Origin: UMGS1002 sp964463325
GTDB taxonomy: Bacteria > Bacillota > Clostridia > Oscillospirales > CAG-272
Direction of reading: 5' to 3'
Length of the DNA: 27,080 nt
Assembly: GCA_964463325.1 (NCBI GenBank)
Contig: CAYXBY010000019.1
Location: 1 to 27,080 of the forward strand
Below are positions 6,611-13,694 of the stretch, in pieces. The position numbers and the translations under genes are program-made. Numbering within the stretch: the stretch's first letter is position 1; every line of letters starts with the position of its first letter. The notes below the pieces were generated by a model. It ran no database searches and was not told the origin of the DNA. It was given only the letters and a program-made list of their open reading frames with translations.

Positions 6611-6958
6611 ATGAGATACACCGGCCGTGCAACCGAATACGCTACGTCAGCCATGCACTCGGATATGGCTTTTTCCGCCTGCGCACAGAACCGTCAGTCA
6701 ACTGCGGCAGCGTCTGCAAACTGCGCCGGTACTGCCAGCTCTAACACATATGGTCTTGTAAGAGACACTGCGCTTGCAGTGTCTCTTTTCGTTTTGCTCA
6801 TGCTTGTAGTGGTGGAGGTAGCTGTATTTGGTGTACTGGCTCTGTCTGTGCTGCTGGTACTGTCGATACTGGCCATTATTTACATTATCGATGTACGAAT
6901 TATTATTCCCAATCACGGTAAGGCAAATGTTGAATTAAGCCGCTCGCGCGTCGCTTGA
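6611..6958 (+). CDS. Small membrane protein of unknown function
   Basis: The frame gives 115 residues. A polar N-terminal half (1-50) is rich in Ala, Ser, Thr and Asn. A long hydrophobic stretch (about 54-98) could form one or two membrane helices, ending with IIPNHGK and a basic tail. Support for a real gene comes from a consensus promoter 30 bases upstream, an AGAAGGAG site 7-10 bases before the ATG, and a terminator directly after the stop (6976-7010). I do not recognise the family. A strong terminator-like hairpin lies inside the frame at 6761-6786, so the main product may instead be a short RNA of about 200 nt, or a leader with attenuated read-through into the membrane segment. Confidence 0.55.
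   Translation: MRYTGRATEYATSAMHSDMAFSACAQNRQSTAAASANCAGTASSNTYGLVRDTALAVSLFVLLMLVVVEVAVFGVLALSVLLVLSILAIIYIIDVRIIIPNHGKANVELSRSRVA
6761..6795 (+). terminator. Terminator-like hairpin inside the small membrane-protein gene
   Basis: Perfect 11-bp arms AGAGACACTGC (6761-6771) and GCAGTGTCTCT (6776-6786), loop GCTT, then TTTCGTTTT. By shape it is a textbook Rho-independent terminator, yet it sits about 50 codons into an open frame. Confidence 0.65.
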
Positions 6959-6975
6959 CCCGAGCAAAGCATATC

Positions 6976-7019
6976 GACCGCCTTACCTCATAGCCCGGGG
7001 TGAGGCGGTCTTAATTTAT
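6976..7019 (+). terminator. Terminator between the small membrane-protein gene and livK
   Basis: GACCGCCTTACC (6976-6987) pairs with GGTGAGGCGGTC (6999-7010) with one G-U pair, followed by the weakly T-rich TTAATTTAT. It separates the transcript starting at 6586 from the LIV operon. No clear promoter for livK is seen in 7011-7090; a small GTGCCG/CGGCAC hairpin at 7037-7055 lies in the leader. Confidence 0.6.
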
Positions 7020-7092
7020 ATTCCTCATGTTATTATGTGCCGCTGATGTCGGCACCTGATATAAAAATGATCAAAAAAGGAGATCTCTCAAA

Positions 7093-8265
7093 ATGAAGAC
7101 CACAACCAAGCTTTTGTCCCTTGTACTTGCATTGCTCATGACCGTTGTCTGCTTCGCAGCCTGCGGCGATGGCTCTGCCAAGAATTATGCTGCAAACAAC
7201 ACTGAGTTTTATATCGGCTGCTCCGGACCGCTGACGGGCCCGGCTGCCGCCTACGGCATCGCAGTTAAGAACAGCGCTCAGCTGGCTGTCGACGAGATCA
7301 ACGCCAACGGCGGCATCAACGGCGTCAAGTTCAAGTTCGTTATGACCGACGATGAGCACAAGGCTGAGAACGTCAGCACCAACTATTCGACCATGTACGA
7401 GGGCGGCATGCAGCTGGCACTCGGCTGCGTCACCTCCACCCCCTGCCTTGAGTTTGCTGCTCTCTCGCACGACGACAATCTGCTCTTCCTGACTCCCTCC
7501 GCCACTGCGGACGATGTTGTCAAGTATGACAACGGCTATCAGATGTGCTTCGCCGATGCCAACCAGGGCACCGAGGCTGCAAATTACGTCAACTCCACCT
7601 ATGCCGGCCAGACCATCGGCATGCTCTATCGCTCTGATGACGCCTACTCCACCGGCATCCGCGCCAAGTTCCTCGCCGCGCTCGACTCCAGCATCACGGT
7701 AGTCGAGGCCAGTTTCTCGGGTGACACGGTTGCCTCCTTCCAGTCTCAGATAGACACCCTCAAGTCCTGCAAGTTCATCTTTATGCCCATCTACTCTGCG
7801 CCTGCCGCTCAGTTCATGGACGAGGCTAAGAATGACGTCGCCGCTGACGCCGTTTACTACGGCTGCGACGGTCTTGACGGCATCGACACCAGCGTTGAGG
7901 GCTTCAACGTTGCTACCATTCCCCAGAAGATATCCTTCCTCTCGCACTTCAATTCCAAGGCTACCGACGGCGCTGCCGGCGAGTTCATCAAGAAGTACAC
8001 CGCCAAGTACGGCAGCGATACCCTCAGCCAGTTCGGCGCATCCGCATACGACTGCGTTTACGCTCTCTACTACGCTCTGCTTGAGGCTGGCGACAAGGTT
8101 TCCGTTACCTCCTCCCCCAGCGATATTTGCGACGCGCTCCGCGAGGTCTTTAACGGCAGCTTTACCTACACCACCCCCGGCGTCACCGGCTCCAGCATCT
8201 CCTGGGATGCTAACGGCTTCGTCAAAAAGACCGCTCTGGTCTATGTTATAAAGGAAGCAGACTAA
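7093..8265 (+). CDS. livK: Branched-chain amino acid ABC transporter, substrate-binding lipoprotein
   Basis: The 390-residue lipoprotein has a hydrophobic signal (7-23) and a lipobox CFAAC with the lipidated Cys at residue 24. The mature protein is a type I periplasmic-binding fold (Peripla_BP_6): FYIGCSGPLTGPAAAYG near the start of the mature chain, then DEINANGGINGVKF, are hallmarks of the LivK/LivJ family. It captures branched-chain amino acids, or a related amide or urea ligand, outside the membrane and delivers it to LivHM. A strong AAAGGAG site lies 8-14 bases before the ATG. It is separated from livH by about 530 bp of repeats and an assembly gap. That layout would allow more binding protein than membrane subunits to be made. 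Ligand specificity is not readable from the sequence. Confidence 0.93.
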   Translation: MKTTTKLLSLVLALLMTVVCFAACGDGSAKNYAANNTEFYIGCSGPLTGPAAAYGIAVKNSAQLAVDEINANGGINGVKFKFVMTDDEHKAENVSTNYSTMYEGGMQLALGCVTSTPCLEFAALSHDDNLLFLTPSATADDVVKYDNGYQMCFADANQGTEAANYVNSTYAGQTIGMLYRSDDAYSTGIRAKFLAALDSSITVVEASFSGDTVASFQSQIDTLKSCKFIFMPIYSAPAAQFMDEAKNDVAADAVYYGCDGLDGIDTSVEGFNVATIPQKISFLSHFNSKATDGAAGEFIKKYTAKYGSDTLSQFGASAYDCVYALYYALLEAGDKVSVTSSPSDICDALREVFNGSFTYTTPGVTGSSISWDANGFVKKTALVYVIKEAD

Positions 8266-8270
8266 TTTGG

Positions 8271-8350
8271 GACGCGCTCGGGGCTCTGCCCCGGACCCCG
8301 CAAGGGGGGGGACGCGCTCGGGGCTCTGCCCCGGACCCCGCACGGGGACT
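8271..8350. repeat. Tandem 40-bp repeat within repeat copy C
   Basis: Two copies of a 40-bp unit starting GACGCGCTCGGGGCTCTGCC (8271-8310 and 8311-8350, diverging at the end). Each carries the GGGGC/GCCCC hairpin that also opens copies B and D. It begins 5 bases after the livK stop. Confidence 0.8.
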
Positions 8351-8390
8351 TTTGAAAAAGTCCCCGTGACCCCCAAAACTTTCAAAATGC
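8341..8390. repeat. Palindromic repeat copy C, left module, running into the gap
   Basis: Stem CACGGGGAC/GTCCCCGTG (8341-8368) with the CTTTTGAAAAAG-type loop, then the conserved ACCCCCAAAACTTTCAAA box. The sequence then enters 100 N. The module corresponds to 4225-4269 of copy B but with different, still paired, stem bases. Confidence 0.8.
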
Positions 8391-8490
8391 NNNNNNNNNN
8401 NNNNNNNNNNNNNNNNNNNNNNNNNNNNNNNNNNNNNNNNNNNNNNNNNNNNNNNNNNNNNNNNNNNNNNNNNNNNNNNNNNNNNNNNNN
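8391..8490. other. Assembly gap (100 N)
   Basis: One hundred N, a conventional scaffold gap whose true length is unknown. The sequence before it ends ACTTTCAAAATGC, and that after it begins TTCGCGCATGAGG. The same two pieces are joined directly at 8591-8616, so the gap probably hides further tandem copies of the 113-bp unit. Confidence 0.95.
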
Positions 8491-8658
8491 TTCGCGCATG
8501 AGGCGATAGTGCATCTGAGGGTGCGTCGCTGCGCGGGAGCAGATGCTTTTTGCAAGGGAGACTTTTGAAAAAGTCCCCGTGACCCCAAAAACTTTCAAAA
8601 TGCTTCGCGCATGAGGCGATAGTGCATCTGAGGGTGCGTCGCTGCGCGGGAGCAGATG
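8491..8658. repeat. 113-bp tandem unit with CATCTG/CAGATG hairpin
   Basis: The segment beginning TTCGCGCATGAGGCGATAGT appears at 8491 and again at 8604, a spacing of 113 bp. It contains a stem-loop CATCTG...CAGATG with inner GCG/CGC. Between the copies is a further module at about 8556-8603 (GACTTTTGAAAAAGTC stem, ACCCC, ACTTTCAAA). Here the central GGTTAAGG hairpin of copies B and D is replaced by a different one. Confidence 0.8.
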
Positions 8659-8706
8659 TTTTTTTGTAAGCAAAGCTCTAAGACCCCTTTGTTGGAAGCT
8701 TTTTGC

Positions 8707-8781
8707 GCCGCTTTTTCTCGAAAAAGCGGCAAAAGTCCCCTTCGTGTAACTTTTTTGCGCCGCTTTTTCTCAAAAAGCGGC
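8707..8781 (+). repeat. Two GCCGCTTTTT hairpins in front of livH
   Basis: Stem GCCGCTTTTT/AAAAAGCGGC with loop CTCG at 8707-8730, and the same stem with loop CTC at 8759-8781. The second ends 9 bases before the livH ribosome site (GGAG, 8790-8793). They could block RNA degradation, weaken read-through, or mask the site; which of these applies is not shown. Confidence 0.75.
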
Positions 8782-8798
8782 AAATATTTGGAGTATTT

Positions 8799-9680
8799 AT
8801 GAAGATCATAGAGATATTGATAAACGGGCTGAACGTTGGCGCGATATATGCGATGATAGCGTTGGGCTACACCATGGTATACGGAATTGCGAAGATGTTG
8901 AACTTCGCGCACGGCGATATAATCATGGTCGGCGGGTATGCGCTGTGTGTGGCGTGTGCATCGAGCGGGCAGCCGTGGTTTATATTTGTTGCGGCGCTGA
9001 TCGCGGTAGTGGTCTGCACGGTGCTGGGTGTGACGGTCGAGAAGGTGGCCTATCAGCCGCTTCGCGGGGCGTCGCCGCTGGCGGTGCTGATAACTGCGAT
9101 AGGCGTCAGCTATCTGCTGCAAAGTCTGGCGCAGGTCATATTCGGCTCGGCGTCGCGCCGTGTTGCGGTGCCTGACCTCGGCCGACTGACCATCGGCGGC
9201 CTCACCATAAAGTATTCGACCGTGATCACGCTGGCGGTGTCTGTCGTCGTCATGGTGGCGCTCAGCCTTTTTGTCAAGTACAGCAAGACGGGGCGCGCCA
9301 TGATAGCGGTATCCGAGGACAGAGGCGCGGCACAGCTGATGGGCATAAACGTAAACAGCATTATTACCGTCACCTTTGCCATCGGCTCGGCGCTGGCGGC
9401 GCTGGCGGGGCTGTTTTTCCTGCTTCAGTCGCCTTACATCACCAACACCTTTGGCGCCATGCCCGGCATCAAGGCGTTTACGGCGGCGGTCATTGGCGGC
9501 ATCGGGTCGATCCCGGGCGCCATGGTGGGCAGCCTTGTGCTGGGATTGATCGAGAGCATTTGTGATTCCATCCCGGTCATCGCGCCCTACAAGGATGCGA
9601 TCGAATTTTCCATCCTTATAGTAATACTGCTCGTTCGGCCGACGGGACTGATGGGCAAAAAGAGACGGGAGAAGGTATAA
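8799..9680 (+). CDS. livH: Branched-chain amino acid ABC transporter permease LivH
   Basis: The 293-residue integral membrane permease has about eight hydrophobic helices. The opening ILINGLNVGAIYAMIALG and the following YGIAKMLNFAHGD are diagnostic of LivH. The late AVIGGIGSIPGAMVGSLVLG is the conserved cytoplasmic loop region that contacts the ATPases. The ATG at 8799 has GGAG at 8790-8793. A longer in-frame reading from 8703 would start inside the hairpin repeats and is rejected. The stop codon overlaps the livM start (TAATG), so the two are translationally coupled. With LivM it forms the transmembrane channel for the ligand delivered by LivK. Confidence 0.94.
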   Translation: MKIIEILINGLNVGAIYAMIALGYTMVYGIAKMLNFAHGDIIMVGGYALCVACASSGQPWFIFVAALIAVVVCTVLGVTVEKVAYQPLRGASPLAVLITAIGVSYLLQSLAQVIFGSASRRVAVPDLGRLTIGGLTIKYSTVITLAVSVVVMVALSLFVKYSKTGRAMIAVSEDRGAAQLMGINVNSIITVTFAIGSALAALAGLFFLLQSPYITNTFGAMPGIKAFTAAVIGGIGSIPGAMVGSLVLGLIESICDSIPVIAPYKDAIEFSILIVILLVRPTGLMGKKRREKV

Positions 9681-10828
9681 TGAGTAAATTTATCAAGCAT
9701 TACGGCAATTATATCGTTATCGCGGTGCTCACCGTGGTCCTTGCCATACTGGTGTTCTCTGGGGCGCTCAAGACGTCCACCACCATCATTCTCGAAAAGA
9801 TAACCATCAACATAGTGCTGGCAGTGTCGCTGTGCCTGGTGGTCGGCTTCCTCGGCGAGCTGTCGCTGGGGCATGCCGGCTTTATGTGCGTCGGCGCCTA
9901 CCTGGGCGGCAAGATATCGGTGCTGCTGGTCAATGCCATGGGCAACGGCATCCCGGCGCTCATAGTCTCGCTGGCGGTGGGCGGCTGCACGGCAGCGGTC
10001 TGTGGCTTTATCATCGGTCTGCCGGCGCTGCGCCTCAAGGGCGACTACCTTGCCATCGTCACGCTTGCGTTCGGCGAGATAGTCAAGGTGCTGTTCCAGC
10101 AGTCGGAGACGTTTGGCGGCAACCTCGGCCTCTCGACGCCGCGCTACAAGGGTAAGACCTTTTTCATCGTCGGCTTTATACTGGTGCTGCTGACGCTGTT
10201 CGTCATACAAAACCTCATGCGCAGCAAGCACGGCCGCGCCATCACTGCTATCAGAGACAACGAGATAGCGGCGCGCGCGACGGGCATTCAGGTCACGAAA
10301 TACAAGCTGGTGGCCTTTATAGTGTCTGCCTTTTTTGCGGGCATTGCCGGCGTTATGTACAGCTACACCAACTCGACCGTTCAGGCGGCCAAATTTGACT
10401 ACAATTATTCCATCGAAATACTTGTCATGGTGGTGCTTGGCGGTATGGGCAGCATAAACGGCTCCATAATCGCGGCGACGCTGATCACCATTCTCAACGA
10501 AAAGCTGCGCACCTATCTCACCGGCGACCTCGCCGTGCTCAAGGACATGCTCTACGCGCTCATTCTCATAGCGCTGGTCGTTTACAAGAACGCGCCCGCG
10601 CTGCGCGCCTTCCGCGAGAAATACAACCTCAAGGGGCTGTTTGACAAGCTGTTCAAGTCGCGCACCGACCCCGCCCGCGTCCGCGATGACTCGGCTGAGT
10701 GGGACCGCATACCGACAAAGATCAAAATGGACGAGATACTGTCCGTCGACATTAAGGTCGAGGACGATTACGCGCCCGAGAAGAGCTCAAGCCGCGGCAG
10801 CCGCGGCGACCGAGGGGAGGGGAAGTAA
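9680..10828 (+). CDS. livM: Branched-chain amino acid ABC transporter permease LivM
   Basis: The 382-residue permease has several membrane helices. Family marks include LVVGFLGELSLGHAGFMCVG, then GLPALRLKGDYLAIVTLAFGEI, and VVLGGMGSINGSIIAA, the cytoplasmic coupling loop. It partners LivH. The start overlaps the livH stop by one base, and the stop overlaps the livG start. Residues from about 325 form a hydrophilic tail that is acidic and then ends in Ser/Arg/Gly-rich RGSRGDRGEGK. This tail is longer than in typical LivM proteins and is predicted to be disordered in the cytoplasm. Its function is unknown. Confidence 0.93.
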   Translation: MSKFIKHYGNYIVIAVLTVVLAILVFSGALKTSTTIILEKITINIVLAVSLCLVVGFLGELSLGHAGFMCVGAYLGGKISVLLVNAMGNGIPALIVSLAVGGCTAAVCGFIIGLPALRLKGDYLAIVTLAFGEIVKVLFQQSETFGGNLGLSTPRYKGKTFFIVGFILVLLTLFVIQNLMRSKHGRAITAIRDNEIAARATGIQVTKYKLVAFIVSAFFAGIAGVMYSYTNSTVQAAKFDYNYSIEILVMVVLGGMGSINGSIIAATLITILNEKLRTYLTGDLAVLKDMLYALILIALVVYKNAPALRAFREKYNLKGLFDKLFKSRTDPARVRDDSAEWDRIPTKIKMDEILSVDIKVEDDYAPEKSSSRGSRGDRGEGK

Positions 10829-11598
10829 TGGCTGAATACGTACTTGAGACCGAGAACCTCGGCATAAGCTTCGGCGGGCTTAAAGCAGTGCAGCACGTCG
10901 ATCTTAAAATAAAAAAGAACGAAATATACGGCCTGATCGGCCCCAACGGCGCCGGCAAGACCACCATTTTCAATCTGCTGACCGGCGTTTATCTGCCAAC
11001 GGAGGGCGATTTCAAACTGTGCGGCAAGTCGCTGCGCGGCCTGCACCAGGAGGCCATCTGCCACGCCGGCATCGCGCGCACCTTCCAGAACATACGGCTG
11101 TTCAACAACATGACGGTCGTGAGAAATGTTATGGTCGGGCTGTCGGATCAGCCAGAATACAAGTGCACGCTGGCCGAGAGCATGCTGCGTCTGCCGCGGC
11201 ATTTCAAGGTTGAGAAGACCATGCGCGCGCGTGCAAAGCAGCTGCTGGAGATATTCGGTCTGCTGGAGGAGCGCAACAATCTGGCCTGCAACCTGCCCTA
11301 CGGCAAGCAGCGCAAGCTGGAGATTGCGCGTGCGCTGGCGACGAGTCCCCGTCTGCTGCTGCTCGACGAGCCGGCGGCCGGCATGAATCCCAACGAGACG
11401 GCTGAGCTGATGGACACCATCCGCTTCATCCGCGACAATTTTGACATGACCATTCTGCTCATCGAGCATGATATGAAGTTCGTCGCCGGGCTGTGCGACG
11501 AGATAACGGTGCTGAATTTCGGCACAGTGCTGTCCCAGGGGACGGCGGAGGAGGCACTGAATGACCCCGAGGTCATCAGAGCCTACATCGGAAACTGA
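10828..11598 (+). CDS. livG: Branched-chain amino acid ABC transporter ATP-binding protein LivG
   Basis: The 256-residue ABC ATPase has Walker A GPNGAGKTT (38-46), Q-loop Gln 87 in ARTFQNIRLF, signature LPYGKQRKLEIARAL (156-170), Walker B LLLLDEP (176-182) and H-loop His 214. The signature has YGKQ in place of the usual SGGQ, which is normal for LivG. It hydrolyses ATP on the inner face of the membrane together with LivF. It overlaps the end of livM (TAATG) with GGAGGGGAAG upstream and is followed 13 bp later by livF. Confidence 0.95.
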   Translation: MAEYVLETENLGISFGGLKAVQHVDLKIKKNEIYGLIGPNGAGKTTIFNLLTGVYLPTEGDFKLCGKSLRGLHQEAICHAGIARTFQNIRLFNNMTVVRNVMVGLSDQPEYKCTLAESMLRLPRHFKVEKTMRARAKQLLEIFGLLEERNNLACNLPYGKQRKLEIARALATSPRLLLLDEPAAGMNPNETAELMDTIRFIRDNFDMTILLIEHDMKFVAGLCDEITVLNFGTVLSQGTAEEALNDPEVIRAYIGN

Positions 11599-11611
11599 GG
11601 AGGGACAGCGC

Positions 11612-12322
11612 ATGGCACTTCTTGAGGTTAAGGATCTGCAGGTCTATTACGGCGTCATACAGGCCATCCGCGGCATAAGCTTTGAGGTGGCCGAGGGCGA
11701 GATCGTGACGCTGATAGGCGCCAACGGCGCCGGCAAAACGACCACCATGCAGAGTATAATGGGGCTGGTCCACCCGCGCTCGGGCAGCGTGACATATGAC
11801 GGCGTCAACATTTTCGGCATGCCAACGCACAAGATAGTGCGGCGGGGGCTGGCGCAGGTGCCCGAGGGACGGCGAGTTTTCGCCGAGCTGACGGTCTACG
11901 AAAACCTGGTGATGGGGGCCTTCACTGAGAGTGACAAGTCCCGCATCAAGGAGGATATCGAGAATATCTACACTATATTCCCGCGGCTGGGCGAGCGCCG
12001 GTCGCAGGAGGCGGGGACGCTGTCGGGCGGCGAGCAGCAGATGCTGGCCATGGGTCGGGCGATGATGAGCCACCCCAAGCTGCTGATGCTGGACGAGCCG
12101 TCGATGGGTCTGTCGCCGTTGCTGGTGGATCAGGTGTTTGAAATGATCAAGCACTTCCACGAGACCGGCACGACGATACTGCTGGTCGAGCAGAACGCCA
12201 AAAAGTCGTTGACGATATCGGATCGCGCTTATGTGCTTGAGAACGGTCGAATCGTGCTCAGCGGCACGGGCGACGAGCTGATACACAGCGATTCCATCAA
12301 GGCCGCGTACCTTGGCGGTTAA
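11612..12322 (+). CDS. livF: Branched-chain amino acid ABC transporter ATP-binding protein LivF
   Basis: The 236-residue ABC ATPase is the second nucleotide-binding subunit of the LIV transporter. It has Walker A GANGAGKTT (36-44), signature LSGGEQQMLAMGRAM (137-151) and Walker B LLMLDEP (157-163), with PEGRRVFAELTV typical of LivF. The ATG at 11612 follows GAGGAGGG at 11598-11605. A longer in-frame reading from 11561 overlaps livG, lacks a ribosome site and adds residues not seen in the family. It is the last gene of the operon, with a strong terminator 12 bases after the stop. Confidence 0.95.
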   Translation: MALLEVKDLQVYYGVIQAIRGISFEVAEGEIVTLIGANGAGKTTTMQSIMGLVHPRSGSVTYDGVNIFGMPTHKIVRRGLAQVPEGRRVFAELTVYENLVMGAFTESDKSRIKEDIENIYTIFPRLGERRSQEAGTLSGGEQQMLAMGRAMMSHPKLLMLDEPSMGLSPLLVDQVFEMIKHFHETGTTILLVEQNAKKSLTISDRAYVLENGRIVLSGTGDELIHSDSIKAAYLGG

Positions 12323-12333
12323 AAGAAAATAAC

Positions 12334-12374
12334 AAAAGGTCTTCGCGGTGCATTGCACTGTGAAGACCTTTTTT
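12334..12374. terminator. Bidirectional terminator between livF and the convergent gene
   Basis: AAGGTCTTC and GTGC (12336-12352) pair with GCAC and GAAGACCTT (12355-12370), flanked by AAAA on the left and TTTTTT on the right. It can therefore end transcripts from both sides: livF on plus, and the gene that stops at 12376 on minus. Confidence 0.88.
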
Positions 12375-12375
12375 G

Positions 12376-13305
12376 TTACGGCTCGATGACCAGTCCGCCC
12401 TCGAATACCTGCGTCTGACCGCCGTAGCAGAGTATGACGTCGTAAACGCCGGGGGCGATGCGGCCGTCCTTTTGCGCCCCGGGCGCAAAGCGGTAGACGC
12501 CGCGGATGATATCGCCGGCGCGGCGGGTCATTAGCGTGTAGTCGTCGGTGTAGTCCATCAGCTCGGGCTCGAGAGTGCTGCCGTCGGCGGCGCGAAGCGT
12601 CACGGCGGCGCCGTGGTCGGTGGAGGAGCCCCACCAGGAGCAGCTGCCCGAGAGCACGTATGTCTTTGTTTCGATCTTGAGTACGTCGCGGGCTATGTCG
12701 GCCGCGGATATCGACCGCGGCGAAAAGGTAAAGTCAAAAACGGCGTTTTGGGGCAGCTCGACGCCCTCGAGCGCCATCGGAGGCATCTCGACGCGGCTCA
12801 GCGTCAGGCTGTCGCCGCCGAGCGTCAGTGTCAGCGTGCTGTCGGACAGCTCGCTGAGCTCGAGCTGTGTGACAACGCCGTCGTCATAGTGCATCTGGAG
12901 TGAGGGCGCAAGAAAAATGTGTTCGGCGGCGGCGTCCGACCACCAGAAGCCGCAGGCGAGGTCGGTGTAGTACAGGCAGTCATCGACGGTTCGCAGACCG
13001 CTAAAGACGGTGACGGTGGCGTCGTCGTACAGGTGGAGGACTGTGTCGTCACCGTACCATATGCCGCACATGCGCCTGTGGTCGTCAGTGATCGGGCGCC
13101 ACCATTCGACGTCGGCGCCCTCGCCGATATCATCGCCGGGAGTCGATGCCGCGGCTGCTGCGCGGTTGAGTCTGTCGGCGATTGAGCCGGCGTCAATGAC
13201 AGGCGGCTCGTCCGGCTGCCCGTTGCGCACGAGCGCGATGCCGCCGATGGTCAGTCCCGCAACCAGCACCAGCGCCAATATTACGATAATAATGGTTTTT
13301 TTCAT
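12376..13305 (-). CDS. Membrane-anchored extracytoplasmic protein of unknown function
   Basis: The 309-residue product has an N-terminal hydrophobic helix (about 4-26) preceded by KK, which acts as an uncleaved anchor or signal. A short linker with an Ala run (RAAAAAS) follows, then a beta-rich region. Residues about 75-165 (MCGIWYGDDTVLHLYDD, then SLQMHYDDGVVTQLELSEL, then TLTLTLGGDSLTLSR) repeat the 'GxW...L.f..dG' pattern of lipocalin-like small barrels. A second domain (about 215-309) ends GVYDVILCYGG and is all-beta. I do not recognise a named family. AAGGAGG lies 7-13 bases before the ATG. A weak minus-strand promoter (TATATA at 13331-13336 with TTGCGC at 13353-13358) may drive it. It is alone between convergent livF and repeat copy D. 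Confidence 0.75.
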   Translation of the reverse strand: MKKTIIIVILALVLVAGLTIGGIALVRNGQPDEPPVIDAGSIADRLNRAAAAASTPGDDIGEGADVEWWRPITDDHRRMCGIWYGDDTVLHLYDDATVTVFSGLRTVDDCLYYTDLACGFWWSDAAAEHIFLAPSLQMHYDDGVVTQLELSELSDSTLTLTLGGDSLTLSRVEMPPMALEGVELPQNAVFDFTFSPRSISAADIARDVLKIETKTYVLSGSCSWWGSSTDHGAAVTLRAADGSTLEPELMDYTDDYTLMTRRAGDIIRGVYRFAPGAQKDGRIAPGVYDVILCYGGQTQVFEGGLVIEP

Positions 13306-13378
13306 GTTTTATCCTCCTTGCGAATGTCGTTATATATTTACTGACGCGCGTAGCGCAAAAAAGTTCCAAAAAATATAT

Positions 13379-13688
13379 CCGGGGCTCTGCCCCGGGGCGC
13401 TAATGCGGGGCGCAGCCACACACCCCGCTGGGGGGGCTTTTGAAAAAGCCCCCCAGACCCCGCAAAACTTTCAAACAAATATAAAAGAAGAAATCCGGTT
13501 AAGGTTGAGAACGTCCAAAGCGTTCGTCACCTTAACCGGTTTTTTGCGATTTCCTCGCGAAGCTGTTTGAAAGTTTTGGGGGTGCAGGGGACTTTTTCAA
13601 AAGTCCCCTGCCGGGTACAGGGTGGAACCCTGTATGAGCTTGCGTTGTCCGTGGCAGAGCCCCGGGCGTTTGCAGGGCAGAGCCCTGC
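13379..13688. repeat. Nested palindromic repeat copy D
   Basis: This copy fills most of the 389-bp space between two minus-strand genes. Order: CCGGGGC/GCCCCGG hairpin; a unique GGGGCGC-rich insert; stem CTGGGGGGGC/GCCCCCCAG (13428-13456) with the CTTTTGAAAAAG-type loop; ACCCCGCAAAACTTTCAAAC; central hairpin 13495-13539 then six T; GTTTGAAAGTTTTGGGGGT; stem GCAGGGGAC/GTCCCCTGC; a fragment of the 31-bp TATGAGCTTGCGT unit; and hairpin GCAGGGC/GCCCTGC (13672-13688). Its right half is close to an inverted copy of the left half of copy B. Confidence 0.85.
13495..13545 (+). terminator. Terminator-like hairpin at the centre of repeat copy D
   Basis: It has the same arms (CCGGTTAAGG / CCTTAACCGG) and core as 4290-4334, with one loop change (TCTAAAG to TCCAAAG), followed by TTTTTT at 13540-13545. 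The T tract reads on the plus strand, whereas both flanking genes are on the minus strand. On the minus strand the hairpin is followed by a less regular T-rich stretch. Confidence 0.45.
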
Positions 13689-13694
13689 TTTTAT

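Noticed and set aside
8491..8658. CRISPR array
   Set aside because: The repeats are long (113 bp), only two are seen, the material between the hairpins is itself repeated, and there are no cas genes.
7033..8673. A long minus-strand open frame opposite livK and the gap
   Set aside because: It runs through the 100 N, is fully antisense to a clear livK, and has low-complexity composition typical of the opposite strand of a GC-rich gene.
11576..12634. A 352-codon minus-strand frame over livF and the terminator
   Set aside because: It crosses a strong bidirectional terminator and lies opposite a clear ABC ATPase.
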